In this document: positions 10,525-22,714 of the stretch, piece after piece
How the letters are laid out: every line of letters starts with the position of its first letter
Numbering within the stretch: position 1 is the first letter of the stretch
Source: Macrotis lagotis
Taxonomy: Eukaryota > Chordata > Mammalia > Peramelemorphia > Peramelidae
Direction: 5' to 3'
DNA: 64,000 bases
Assembly: GCF_037893015.1 (NCBI RefSeq)
Contig: NC_133666.1
Location: forward strand, 659,626,008 to 659,690,007
The notes under the pieces: model-generated
The model's database searches: none
The model's input: the letters and a program-made list of their open reading frames with translations, nothing else
Told to the model about the DNA's origin: nothing
Made by a program: the position numbers and the translations under genes

Positions 10525-10855
10525 TAGAAGATGGAATTGATGCACACGTTGCCAGAGCTAGCTCAGGGTTTGGAAGACTCCAAAGGAAAGTAGAGTATTA
10601 GAATATCTACAAAACTGAAGTTTTGCAGAGCCATTGTCCTAAACTCATTGCTATATGCCTATAAAATCTGGACATTTTGTCAGTGCCATTCCAACTGCTT
10701 CTATTTGAATTATCTTAGGACTATTCTGAAGATCACCTGGCAAGATAAGATACCAGTCACTGAGGTCCTTTCTTGAATTAAACTGCCAAGCATTCAAACT
10801 TGACTGCAGAAAGCACAATTCTACTGGGTTAGCCATATTGTTCAAACCATGCTGG
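10525..10855 (+). mobile_element. RTE LINE ORF C-terminal segment, sense orientation
   Basis: 'GCCAGAGCTAGCTCAGGG...', 'CTGAAGATCACCTGGCAAGATAAGATACC', 'CACTGAGGTCC' and 'CTGCCAAGCATTCAAAC' correspond to the antisense C-terminal part of the 6690-8060 element (around 7240-7450), but in the opposite direction. In element order this piece precedes the 3' UTR piece at 9826-10195, which fits a 5' inversion. Confidence 0.75.
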
Positions 10856-10856
10856 T

Positions 10857-10965
10857 TACCATGCTTAACATGGTTACCATGAATAATATTCTTTTTCTCT
10901 TTCCATTTACATGTTTGAAGATTGAATTTTCTGTTCAATTCTGATCTTTTCATCAGAAAAAATGT
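10857..10965 (-). mobile_element. L1/HAL1 ORF1-end fragment (antisense)
   Basis: The stretch 'CATTTACATGTTTGAAGATTGAATTTTCTG...CTGATCTTTTCATC' is the reverse complement of the ORF1-end region of the full-length L1 at about 14205-14275. Only about 100 bp remain. GGTTACCATG occurs twice at the junction. Confidence 0.6.
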
Positions 10966-11076
10966 GAATGTTTACCATGACCATTAATCTATTGGGAAAT
11001 ATGTTCTGCTCTTATCTCTTCCCCATTTTTTCCTTATATAGCTTTAGTATAAGATGTTTGTTAGAGATATATGACA

Positions 11077-11232
11077 CGGGGTGGCTAGGTGGTGCAGTGA
11101 ACAGAGCACCAGCCTTGGAGTCAGGAGTACCTGGGTTCAAATCCGACCTCAGACACTTAATAATTACCTAGCTGTGTGGCCTTGGGCAAGCCATTTAACC
11201 CCATTGCCTTGAAAAATCTACAAAGAAAAAAA
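11077..11232 (+). mobile_element. tRNA-derived SINE, complete, with TSD
   Basis: GGGGTGGCTAGGTGGTGCAG head, 'CTGGGTTCAAATCCGACCTC' B-box-like segment and 'TAGCTGTGTGGCCTTGGGCAAG' core. AGATATATGACA flanks it at 11065-11076 and 11233-11244. Confidence 0.93.
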
Positions 11233-11434
11233 AGATATATGACATAAGACTTTATTGTTGCTTTTTGATTGCTTCCATTCTTATCTTGATTTTCTTTGTG
11301 TAAAAACTTTCCAATTTTACATGATAAGACTATTTTATTCTTTGTGTCTTTTGTTCAAAACTTTAATCCTTAGATAGTACCTAATCTAATACCTTTCTAT
11401 TAAAAATTAGCATCAACTTTGATGGCAAAACAGT

Positions 11435-11555
11435 ACGATATCATAAATAGTTCACCTTGGGGTAGAAGACGAGTTCAAGTTTCTCCTTTGACACATATTA
11501 GCTGTATGATCTTGAGCAAATCACTTTTTTCTGGCTAATTCCTATCTCTATGACT
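11435..11555 (+). mobile_element. MIR-like SINE fragment
   Basis: 'GAGTTCAAGTTTCTCC...TTAGCTGTATGATCTTGAGCAAATCAC' follows the MIR/CORE sense layout; the 3' part is lost. Confidence 0.45.
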
Positions 11556-12288
11556 TTTAATATCTAATATTTAACATCTAATACAATACATTTCTACTTA
11601 TATTTTATTATAGCAAATGATGTAGGACTCTCCTGAAGGTAAGTCCAGGCCATTTTCTACAACATACTTTGAGTATTTTCACTTTCAAACACATTTCTGC
11701 TGGGTTCCATAAAACATTAAAGAAAAGTAGCCTTTTAGCAAAGCTAACACAAAGGTCAATTGGCTATTATGATGATGGCAGCATTCATATTTCTAGAATT
11801 TCACTTAAAAGGAGACTTTGTTTTCAAGGGACCCAAGCCTTCTGTTTTATTAATACAGGCCGAGCAAAACAATTACAAACAGCCTTTATTTTAAATATAT
11901 TGCTGAACTCTAACTTTCAGACCTATACCACTGGACAGACATACAATTTATCATCTGACCTCTCTTTATTCTTCCTGCTGCTAAACGTTGATCACAAGAA
12001 ATAAAAGAGGAAATTACAGGTGTCTACTCCAAAACCTGTGAGTTGACAAGGTTAATTAAGGTCACTTATTTACTGAGTGCATGTTACTTGAAATCCAGGA
12101 GTCACAAGAAAGTTTCTATAAGAGCCCCAGAGGCCCATCCATAGTTCCAGCTTTCACAAATTGTTCAACTAATTACTCAAAAGAGCAAGTTAATATGTTT
12201 ACAACAAAGGAGATAATAATATATAATCAGATCAGTGGGTAGGGGGTGCCTAGAGAGAGCATAATAGAATAGACAATATTCAGGTTTT
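11556..12288. other. Unassigned, apparently single-copy DNA
   Basis: I recognise no repeat family in this stretch. It has a 111-codon open frame (11669-12004, plus) with no recognisable domain, no obvious Kozak context and no splice-flanked exon pattern. A conserved non-coding element or an unrecognised old repeat are both possible. Confidence 0.4.
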
Positions 12289-12432
12289 CTCCCAGCTAGA
12301 TGGTACAGTGGATTGAGTACTAGTCCTGGAGTCAGGAGGACCTGAGTTCAAATGCAGTCTCAGACACAATCATTACCTAGCTGTGTGACCTTGGGCAAGT
12401 CACTTAACCCTATTGCCTTGCCAAAAAAAAAT
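12289..12432 (+). mobile_element. tRNA-derived SINE
   Basis: 'CCCAGCTAGATGGTACAGTGG' head, 'GGAGTCAGGAGGACCTGAG', 'TAGCTGTGTGACCTTGGGCAAG' and 'CCCTATTGCCTTGCC' followed by an A run. Confidence 0.9.
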
Positions 12433-13419
12433 TACCTTTCGGTGAGTTTTATCAATATTCCTCTTATTCCCATTGTTTCTTTTGCTCCATTTAGGGGCAT
12501 TTTTTTCCTGGCTTCTAATGATGAATCTCCCTGCAACAGTGTGTTTTTTATTACTTTCTCCTTGTGTGCCCCAGTTCTTGTCTAACTTAATAAACCAAGG
12601 GGGAAAAAAAAAGAATGAGAAGCAAAAGCTTAAGTATTGATTCAATAACACTGTCCTACAGAAAGCAAAGGACTGATAGTAACAGAAAGCAAAAGAACCA
12701 ATGATAAATATTTTCAACAAAAAAATTATTAAAGAATGATTAAAAAAACTTAATGAAGAGCGGAGGGTGAAGCTAAGATGGCAAAGAGAAGTCAGGACCA
12801 CTAAGTTTTTCTAGACTTTCCTCAGAAACAACATTCATTAAGCCTCTAAAGAGAGTTAGTAACACTAACTCATAAAAGAACAGAGTGGGGCATTTTCCAA
12901 CTTAAGATTTCATAAAAAGTGTGTCTTACTTGGGTGGAAGGGAATATGAACAGCAACTTTGCAGGGAGCAAAGGCCAGCATGGCTGGGATGCAGAGGAGG
13001 CCAGCTGGAGGCTGTCAGTCATAGGAGAGATCTGTGGCCAAGACCCTTGGATCCCAGATAACCAGGTCAATGGCACAACAGGCCAGCTTGGAGGGCTCAC
13101 TCCAACACAGGTGCCACAGATCTCCTGTGCAGCTGGTGCAACAGGATTGAATGACCCCAGACTAGTAAGCAAGCCAGTAGCATTCCCAACAGGGGTTGTC
13201 TGAGAGCTGGCACCTTCCCTAGTATAAGAAGGTTGGGATAGTGCCCCTGGGGGCCAAGAGCAGAACTCAAAATAAATAAGAAAAATCAGAGAAAAGTCCT
13301 TATGTAGAAAGATACTATGGAGTAAGATACTAGAAGATCATAACACTGTCTTATAAGAGAACAGCATGAAAAAGTACTATATGTTAAGCCAAAATAGGAA
13401 AATAAATTGGTCTGCAGCC

Positions 13420-14280
13420 CAAAAAAGACTTCTTGGAAGAACTAAAAAAAATAATTTTTTAAACCAAGTATAAAAATTTGGAAAAAAAATTTGCAAGAAC
13501 AATTAAAAATCTTGAAAAAGGAAACATAAATTGACTAAGAAAATTACTCCTTTAAAAATATCATTGGGCAGATGGAAAAAGAAAACAACTCCATCAAAAA
13601 ATAAAATTGGGCAAATAGAATAGGAGATGCAGAAGTAGGTAGGTAAATGATTCTGAGACATCAAGACTCAATCGAGCATAATTAAAATAATAGGAAAAAT
13701 GTAAGAAAATGTAAATTATCTCATTGGATAAACAACTGACCTAGTATATAGATTCAGGAGAGATAATTTTAAAATTCTTGGACTACTGAAAGTCATGATC
13801 AGAAAAGGAGCCAGGACAACAGTTTTCTAAATGTCATCAAGGTAAATTGCCTGATACCCTAAAACCACAAGGTTCAAATAATTATTGAAAGGTTTCATTG
13901 ATCACCTACTGAAAGGGGTCCCGGAATGAAAATTTCAAAGTATATTGTAGTCAAGTTTCAGTATTATGAGGTCTAGGAGATAATGCCACAGACAATCAGA
14001 AAGAAACAATTGAAATCAAAAGGAGCTACAGTCAGAATAATGCAGAATTTGGCAACAACAACATTAAAGGATCAAAGGGCCTAGATATAATATTGTGGCA
14101 GATAAAGAAACTTGGATTACAACCAAGAATCGTCATTCCAGCAAAATTGAGCATATGCTTTCAGGGGAAAAGATGAACAGCTAAAAAAATAGGTAACATT
14201 CACATTTTTTTGATGAAAAGATCAGAATTGAAGAAAAAATTCAATCTTCAAACATGTAAATGGAAAAAGAAAAATAATAT
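13420..14280 (+). pseudogene. L1 ORF1 remnant (RNA-binding chaperone)
   Basis: ORF1p of L1 is an RNA-binding trimer with a coiled coil. Here the coiled-coil part shows at about 13552-13590 as an 'IGQMEKENNSI'-type segment that matches the better preserved antisense ORF1 at 31850-32180. Downstream segments around 13800 and 14050-14270 match the ORF1 ends in the HAL1 copies. Multiple stops interrupt it and no frame exceeds about 60 codons. Confidence 0.7.
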
Positions 14281-14879
14281 TATTCAATAAGTTTAAACTG
14301 GTTACATCCCTACATAGAAGGATGATACTTATAACTCTTTAGAACTGTATCTCTATTACAGGTAGTATGCTTAGACAGAAAGTTTGGTCATAATTTGATT
14401 TTGATAGGATGATATTAAAAAAATTTAAGACATAAGAAAAGGAATTGTACTGGTTCAGGAAGAAAGAGAACACAATGTGGGGTAAAATATATCATATGAA
14501 GAGGCACAAAAACCTATTATGGTAGAGAAAAAGAAGGAGGGAGTTAAAATTTCTTGAATTCTACTTTCATCAGATTTGGCCCAAAGAGGGAATAACTATA
14601 CACTCAACTGAGTTTAGAATTTATCTTGTCTACAGGGAATTAAGAGGGGGAAAGGGGAGAGGCAAAGTAGGGCAGAAAGAAGAGTAAAAGTGAGGGGGAG
14701 GGGAAAGAAAAGGAAGAAGGGCTGATAGAAGGGAGGGCAGATTAAAGGAGGCAGCAGTCAGAAGCAAAACATGACTGAAAAGGTGAAAAGAAAGAGAAAG
14801 GTACAAATGTTGGGACGATAGGATGGATGATAATTCAGAATTAGAAATCATAACTGTGAGTGTAAATTAGAATAACTTT

Positions 14880-17800
14880 CCCATAAAATGGAAGTAGATA
14901 ACAGTGGATTAAAAACCAGAATCCTTTAATATATTGTTTATAAGAAACACATCTGAAGTAGAGAGATACCCACAGGGTAAAGGTAAAATGCTGAGTAGAA
15001 TATATTATGCTTCAACCAAAGTGAAAAAAACAGAGGTAGTAATCCTTTTTTCAGTTAAAGCAAAAGCAAAATTAGATCTCATTAATATGAATAAGAAAGG
15101 ATACCATATCCTTCTAAAAGGTACCACAGACAATGAATCAATATCCATATTAAATATATATGTACCAAACGGTATAGCATCTAAATTCTTAGAGGAAAAG
15201 CTAAATGAGTAACAGGAAGACATAGATGACAAAACTATACTAGTGGAGAATTGCATCATCCCTCTCTCAGAATAAGATATCTTTAGCCACAAAATAAACA
15301 AGAAGGAAGACAAGAATGTTAGCAAAGTTAGATAAGGTAGACCACTAAAGAAAACTGAATAGGGATAGAAAGGAATATACCTTCTTCTCTACAATACTTG
15401 GTATCTACACAAAAAATGACCAGGTATTAGGGTAAAACCTTACAATCATATGTAGAAAGAAATATTAAATGCCTCCTTTTCAGGTCATGTTTCAATAAAA
15501 ATCACATGTAATAAAGAACCACAGAAAGATAAGCTAAAAATTAATTGGAAATTAAATTAACCAGTTTTAACAATGGCAACAATTAGGCAACATACCAAAA
15601 CTTGTGGGATATAGCCAAAGTAGTAATTAGGGGAAAATTTATATATATCTACATGTTTACATGAATAAAATAGGGAAAGAGAGGATCAATGAGTTTGGCA
15701 TGCAACTAAAAAAGCTAAAAAAAGGACAAATTAAAAATCCACAATTAAATACCAAATTACAAATTCTGAAAATCAGAGGAGAGATGAATAAAATTGAAAG
15801 TAAGAAAACTATTGAACTATTAAATAAAAGGAAGTCGGTTTTATGGAGGGGAAAACTATAAAATGGATGCTATTTGATTAAAACAGGAAGGAAGAAAATT
15901 GAATTGTCAGTACCATAAATGAAAAGTATTTATTCACCATCAATGAGGAGGAAATTAAAGTAATAATTCTGAGATATTTTGTCCAACTATATACCAAAAA
16001 CTTGAATAATCTAAGTGAAAGGAATCAAAATTTACAAAAAATTTAAATTTCCCAAATACACAAGAGAGGAAATAAAATATTTAAATAACCCTATCTCAGA
16101 AAAAAGAAATTGAACAAGCCATTAATGAACTTCCTAAGAAAAATATCCTCAGGGTCAGATAGATTTGCAAGTGAACTCTACCAAAATTTAAAGAGCATTA
16201 ATTCCAATTCTATATAAACTATTTGAAAAAGTAGGCAAAGGAGTTCTGCCCAGTTCATTTTATGACACCAATTTGGTTTCAAAAGCCATGAAGAGTCAGA
16301 AGAAAGAAAATTATAGATCAATTTCCTTAATGAATATTGTTGTAAAAATTTCAAATAAAATATTAGCAAAGAAATTATAGCAAATTATCACTAGGATAAT
16401 TTACTATGATCAAGAAAGAATTAAATCGGAAATGCAAGGGGTTTGAGAAAAATTTGACAAACAAAATAGCAGGACACATTTCTATCAAAAAAACTAGAGA
16501 GCATAAGAATAAATGGAGCTTCCCTTAAAATGATAAGAAGTATCTATCTAAAACAATCCATATGGATTATATGTAATGGGAAGAAAGTGGAAGTATTCCC
16601 AATAAGATCAGGGCTGAAACAAGGCTGTCAGTTATCTCTATTATTCAATATTATATTAGAAATGTTAGCTTTAGTGATAAGAGAAGAAAAAGAAATTGAA
16701 AGAATTAGAATAGACAATGAAGACAAAAAATTCTCACTCTTTGCAGATGGTATGATAATATACTTAGAGAATGCTAGAAAGTCAACTAAAAAACTATTTG
16801 AAACTACAAGTTTAGCAAAGTTGCAGAATATAAAATAAATCCACATTAATCATTAGCATTTCTATGTATGACCAAGAAATCACAGCAGCAAGAGATAGAA
16901 AGATAAATTCCATTTTCAGTAACTAAGTAACATGAAATACTTGGGAGTCTACCTGCCAAGACAAAACCAGAAACCACATGAATACAATTACAAAATACTT
17001 TTCACACAAATAAAATCAGATATAAATAATTGGGAAAACATCGATTGTTCATGGGGATACTGGACTAATATGATAAAAATTGCAATTATGTCTAAATTAA
17101 ATTATTTGTTCATTGCTGTACTAATCAAACTACCAAAAATATTTTATGGAGTTATAAAAAATAGTAACAAAATTCATCTGGAGCAATAAAAGGTCAAGAA
17201 TATCAAAAGAATTAATGAGGGGAAATGCAAAGGAAGAGGGTCTAGCCATACCAGCTCTAAAATTATAAAGCATCAGTCATCAAAATTGTTGGGTATTGGC
17301 TAAGAAAAAAGAATGTAGATCAGTGGAACAGATTTGATACAAAAGAAGCAATAATAAATGACTATAGTAACCTGGTATTTGATACAAAGACTCTGACTTC
17401 TGGGCTACAAACTCGGTGCTAGACAAAAACTGCTGGGAAAACTGGAAAATAATCTGACAGAAAAGAGGCATAGACCAGACCAATATCTCATATCCTATAC
17501 CTAGTTAAGGTAGAAATAAGTTTAGGATTTAGATATAAAGGGTGTTACCATAAGCCAGTTAGGAGAACAAGGAATAGTTTATCTGATTGATCTATGAAGA
17601 GGGAAGAAGTTTTTGACCAAACAAGATAAAGAGCAGTATGAAATTGAAAATGAATGATTTTGACTCTACTAAATTTAAAAAGTTTTTGCACAAGTAAAAC
17701 CAATACAATCAATATTAAAGGGAATGCAGAAAGTTGGGTTTTTACAACTAGGGTTTCTGATAATTGACTCATTTCTAAAATATAAGAAGAAATGAATCAA

Positions 17801-17990
17801 ATGTATACATTTACAAGTCATTCTCCAACTGATAAATCATCCAAGCATATGAACAGCCAGTTTTCAGATAAAGAAATTAAAACTATTTATAGTCATATGA
17901 AAATATGGTCCAAATCATTATTGATTAGAGAAATGCAAATTAAAACAACTCTGAGGTATCATCTCACAGTTACCAGATTGCAGATTGGCT
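14880..17990 (+). pseudogene. L1 ORF2 remnant (endonuclease, reverse transcriptase)
   Basis: The endonuclease part is visible at 14934-15212 (KGYHILLKGTTDNESISILN-like order). The reverse-transcriptase palm lies at 16530-16838: GLKQGCQLSLLFNIILE, then SLFADGMIIYLENARKS. The second catalytic aspartate of the FADD box is replaced by glycine (FADG), which alone would inactivate the polymerase. 16932-17189 holds the next domain. The C-terminal region runs to about 17990, followed by 3' UTR. Frames are split by many stops. Confidence 0.85.
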
Positions 17991-18934
17991 AGGATGACAA
18001 AGAAAGAAAATGATCCATGTTGGATAGGATGTGGGAAAATTGGAACACTAATGCACTGTTGGTTGAGCTGTCGACTGATCCAATCATTTTTAAAAGCAAA
18101 GCCCAAAACTGTGCATACCTTTTGATCCATCAATACCACTTCTATGTCTGTATCCCAAAGAGATCATAAAAGGGGGAAAAGTTGCAAATGTTTATGGTAT
18201 CTTTTGGTAGTGACAAATAATTGGAAATTAATGGATGCTCAACAATTGGGAAAGGACTAAACAAGTTATGGTATATTGATGTGATGAAACACCATTCATT
18301 GTTCTGTAAGAAATCATGAATGGATGGATTTCAGAAAAGCCTGTAAAGACTTACATGAACTGATTCTGATTGAGTGAGCAGAACCAGGAAAATATTTTAC
18401 ACATTAATAGCAACATTGCGTGAAGATCAACTTTGGTATACTTAATTCTCTTCAACAATACAATAGTCAAAGACAATTCTAAAGGACTTGTGATGGAAAA
18501 TACAGTTCACATCCAGAGGAAAAACTATGGAATATGAATGTAGATCAAATCATGTTATTTTCCATTTCTAAAATTTGATTTATACTTTATAAGTTTTCCA
18601 TCTCATGTTTTCCCTTTTTGTTCTGATTCTTCTTTTACAACATGACTAATATGGAAATATGTTTAAGATAGTTGTAAATTTATAACCTATATAGATTACC
18701 TACTCCTGGTGAGTGGGAGAGAAAGGGAGAAGGGAGAAAAATGTGGAACTCAAATTCTTGCCAAAAAATTATTTTGAAAACTATTCTTTCATATAAATTA
18801 TAAAAATGAAAAATAAATTTCTATAAAAAATACTGTCTGATGCAAAGAAATGAATTAACATTTGAACATTCAAAGAGAGGAGAAACCATTTCTATGAACA
18901 ATGAGAAAAAGCAAAGGTATTGTAAAATTCCAAA

Positions 18935-19063
18935 TAGGTTATTCTGAGAAGTAATTTGAAACTGTGACCTAGAAGTTAGTAAAAAGTACCTCCTTTTGAC
19001 CAAATGCTACCAGTATTATGTATATGCCAAGGGGATAAAATAAAGATTCAAAGGATTCTTGTA

Positions 19064-19111
<48 letters not shown>

Positions 19112-19965
19112 TAGACAGACTAACAGCAGCAGCAGGTTTTTTTTATGACTTTTAAGACCTGGAAATTAAGTTAGTGTCCATCATTTGGGAAATGACTGAA
19201 GAAATAATGATATAAAAATGTGATAGAATACTATTGATAAGATATATTCTGGGAAAGATGACAGAAAGTAAAATGGACAGCTTTGATTTTATAAAATTAA
19301 GAAATTTTTCTACAAACAAATGAAATTAGAATAGAAAAGACACAGGTAAATGGGGAAAGATCTTCAGAAAGTTCCTGTGATAAAAGTCTCACCTTACAAG
19401 AACTGATACAAATTTATCAGAATAAGTGACATACCAGACAAATGGTCAGAGGATAAACTGAAAAATTTCGAAGGAACTAATTCAAACTTTTGATATCAAA
19501 AGTCAGATGAAAAAATATTCTAAATTACTAAAAATTAGAGAATTGACAAAGAAACTCATAAGATTTTACTGAGGCAAAAATAAAAAATTAAAAAGATTAG
19601 CAAAGTTTAAAAAAAAGGTAAATGATGAGAGGATGTTGTCAGAGAAACCTGGAAAGACTTGCAGAGTGAAGTGAACAGAATAAAGAATACAATAATTGTA
19701 ATAACATTATAAAAATTTGAAAGTGTCAAGAACTATGATGATGAATGATAAAATTTGCTATCTACTGACCAAGAAGTGAGGGATTCAGAGTCCTGATTGA
19801 CATATATTTTTCTTGGATATGAACAATACAAGAATTTGTATTCTTTGATGATTCATGTCTGAATTGGAAAGATGGAGAAGAATGGAAAGAAGATAGATTT
19901 TCACTGATTAAAAAAAGCCAAATTTAATATAAAATTTGAAAAAAATACACAATAAAATGACAAAC
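18935..19965 (+). mobile_element. Older L1 fragments, rearranged, with (AC)n inside
   Basis: 18935-19240 resembles the L1 ORF2/3' region ('CCATCATTTGGGAAATGACTGAA'). From about 19245 an ORF2 C-terminal segment from further upstream follows (GATTTTATAAAATTAAGAAA context), then 'TTACAAGAACTGATACAAATTTAT'. The order does not match one continuous element, so at least two pieces are joined. Confidence 0.6.
19062..19110. repeat. (AC)n microsatellite
   Basis: About 24 uninterrupted AC units within old L1 DNA. Confidence 0.95.
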
Positions 19966-20475
19966 TAGAAGAAAATTTACTGTATGTCAGATGAATCCAA
20001 AAAATAGTTGTAAACATGCCATCAGATGAAACAAAAGCAAGAGAATATAAATATTTTTAAAAAGCAAATCACATTATGCAAAAAAGTATCAGACAGCAAG
20101 CCATTATCATTATACTTATGTCCTCCAAATTCCATCTCTTATTTTCTTAGACAAATGTAACAGAAATACAAAGAGGAGAGAAAAATGTAAAATTGAATAA
20201 ACTGCTTAAAAAACTAGAACTAAGATTTATGGTGTCTTTTAAATGGAATAGCTAATAGAAAAATGCATTCTCAGTACTATGCGGATTTTTTAAATAAAAC
20301 TGAATGTGTATTAGATCTGAATGTATTTAAACTGTCAAATGCAATAAAAATAATGCAATTTAAGTAAACATAAACAAAGGAAATAGGCCCAAGGGGAGAC
20401 TTAATCATGAAATCTAAATAATAAGTGATTAAAGGATAAGTTCTATTTTTCACCCATGCCATGACTCCCAAGTTC
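19966..20475. other. AT-rich DNA, probably decayed L1
   Basis: The A-rich plus-strand composition resembles L1 coding strand, but no segment can be placed confidently. No gene is seen. Confidence 0.35.
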
Positions 20476-21010
20476 TAGATTCCTCAGTTCTCTTATGGGT
20501 CATTACCTATGCCACTTTCTCCATTTTTCTCCATCTTGATCCTTTGGTGAACCAGTTCAATTATACACTATTCTCTTTTCTTAAATCCCTAGTCTCCTTT
20601 TTTCATATCACTGATTTTGTCCTCCTCAACCTCAGCTTTGAATTACTTTCACCATTCATTATCTTCACTCCTACACACCCGCTGATAAATGAAGGTGGAG
20701 AAAATTACAAAACCCTTCTGACTGAGTCCACTTCAAATTTATGTTATCTATCTTCAACTGGGTCCTCACTGTTGCTAGACAACCCCATTTTACGTTTTAT
20801 CAGCATTCTTCCATTCTCCTCAGGAGCTCTTCCAAAAGTTTTTATCCCTTTTTAAATCTTTCATGTGTTTCCCTAACTCATCTTCTGGAAAACTACAGCT
20901 GTTTACTATGAATTCCCTCCCCTTCTCAGTTCCTCAACTCCTATCACTTAGATTCATTTTGCCATTTTCTCCTCCTTCACCTGTCTCCCATGATGAGATA
21001 GCCTTATTCT
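20476..21010 (+). mobile_element. L2 LINE ORF fragment (upstream of RT)
   Basis: Pyrimidine-rich sense sequence with the order 'GGTGGAGAAAATTACAAAACCCTTCTGACTGAGTCCACTTCAAATT', then 'TCAACTGGGTCCTCACTGTTGCTAGACAACCCC'. It matches what I recall of the conserved L2 (CR1 clade) ORF region between endonuclease and reverse transcriptase. The open frame 20544-20855 is part of it. Confidence 0.6.
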
Positions 21011-21224
21011 TTGGAAATGATACACTAAACTAGTAACTTATATAGTGACTTAAATAATTAAATCCTGAATACAGGGTTAAAGAACAGATCATAAAAATTA
21101 TAATTTATGTTAAAGTGAATGATAAGAATGACACAATATGCCAAATCTTATTTTCTTGTGGTTGAGTCATTTTTTAATCATGTTTGAACTTTTATGATGT
21201 TTTCTTGGCAAAAAATACTGTAGT

Positions 21225-22530
21225 GATGACTTCCAGCGAAGATGGTGGAGAAAAATCAGGCACTGTTTTAAGCTCTCCTGACTTTCCCTCAGAACTAACA
21301 TGAATCAAGGCTCTTTGATTTTGGATCCACAGAACCCACAGAAGAGCAGAGGGGAACATCTCCCAGCAAAGTCTTTCACTGGGGAGTGTGGACGAGCCTT
21401 AGAGCACAGGGTAGAGACCCAGTGCAATTTTTACAAATAGTGTTTGTGACAAAGGACTCATTTCTAAAATATAGAGAATTGAGACAAATTTATAAAAAAA
21501 AGAATCATTTCCCAATTGACAGATGGTCAAAAGATATGCAAAGACAATTCTCAAACAAGGAAATCAAAGCTATCTATAAATCATATGAAGATTCCCCTAA
21601 ATTATTATTGATTAGAGAAATGCAAATTAAAGCACCTCTGAGGTACCACCTCACACCTTTCAGTTTGGACAGTATGAAAAGAAAGTATAATGAACAATAT
21701 TGGAGGGGATGTGGGAAATCTGGAACACTAATACATTGTTGACAAAGTTGTGAACTGATCCAACCCTTTTAGAGAGCAATATTGCCCAAAAAGCAATAAA
21801 AAATGTACATACTCTATGATCCTGCAATACCACTACTTGGTCTGTATCCTGAAGAGATCATGAAAAATGCTAAAAGCATTACTTGTACAAAAATATTCGT
21901 AGCAGCCCTGTTTGTGGTGGCAAAGAATTGGAAATTGAATGAATGTTCATCAATTGGGGAATGGGTGAGCAAATTGTGGTATATGTATGTCATGGAAAAC
22001 TATTATTCTAGTAGAGGGATGAGATTTCACAAAAGCCTGAAAAGAATTGGATGAATTGATGCTGAGTGAGATGAGGAGAACCAGAAGAATATTATATACC
22101 TTAACAACATGGGGTGATGATCAACCCAAAAGGACTTGTCCATTCCATTAGTGCAATAATCAGGACAATTTTAGGGGATCTGTGATGGAGAATACTATCT
22201 GTACCTAGAGAAAGCACTGAGGAATTTACACAAAAAAAAAAAGATTATTATCTTCAAGTTTTAAAAATTGTCTTCTGTATTACATAATTTTGCTATCTCT
22301 AATGTTTTCTTTGTTCCGTTTGAATCAAAACATTCAATTGTGATCTATGCTGATCATGGATGCAAATATAAAACCTATATCAAATCTTCTGCTGGTGGGG
22401 AGGAAGGGAGGGAGGGAAGGAGGAAAAACATTTGAAAAACTCATAACTGTAAAAAAAGACTGGTAGAAAATATCATTGTACACATTTGGAAAACAAATAA
22501 CATATTTATATAATAAAAAATACAGGGGAA
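21225..22530 (+). mobile_element. L1 LINE with large internal deletion (5' end joined to ORF2 C-terminus)
   Basis: The copy starts like the L1 5' end ('AGCGAAGATGGTGGAGAAAA', 'CTCTCCTGACTTTCCCTCAGAACTAAC'), parallel to 12770-12830. At about 21423 it jumps to the ORF2 C-terminus (GCAATTTTTACAAATAGTGT, parallel to about 17735). It then continues collinearly through the 3' UTR and an A-rich tail. Roughly 4.5 kb present in the full-length copy is missing. The open frame 21386-21742 crosses the junction and is a chimaeric by-product. Confidence 0.85.
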
Positions 22531-22534
22531 TCAT

Positions 22535-22705
22535 TTTCTTCTCCAGCTCATTTGACAAGTCAGGAAACTGAGGTAAACAGTATTAAGTGACTTATTCAGA
22601 CTCACACAACTAATAAATGTCTGAGGTTAAATTTGAAGTCAGGTCTTCCTGATTCAAGGTCTGGCACCCTATACACTCTGGCACCCTATGCACTCTGCCA
22701 CCTAG
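22535..22705 (-). mobile_element. MIR/CORE-type SINE (antisense)
   Basis: Antisense order 'GACAAGTCAGGAAACTGAGG', 'TTAAGTGACTTATTCAGACTCACACAACTAAT', 'GTCAGGTCTTCCTGATTCAAGG', ending 'CTGCCACCTAGCT'. An 18-bp unit GGCACCCTATACACTCT-like is duplicated in tandem near 22664-22700. Confidence 0.7.
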
Positions 22706-22714
22706 CTACTCACC

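Larger units (their letters stand above)
12756..18830 (+). mobile_element. L1 LINE, near full length (about 6 kb), decayed
   Basis: This is the only copy in the window with 5' UTR, ORF1, inter-ORF region, ORF2 and 3' UTR in order. The 5' end is near GAAGCTAAGATGGCAAAGAG. ORF1 remnants lie at about 13420-14280, the purine-rich inter-ORF tract at 14630-14760, ORF2 at about 14880-17990, and the 3' UTR ends near 18830 in A-rich DNA. All frames carry stops and frameshifts, so it cannot encode working proteins. A target-site duplication is not evident, which fits an old insertion. Confidence 0.85.
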
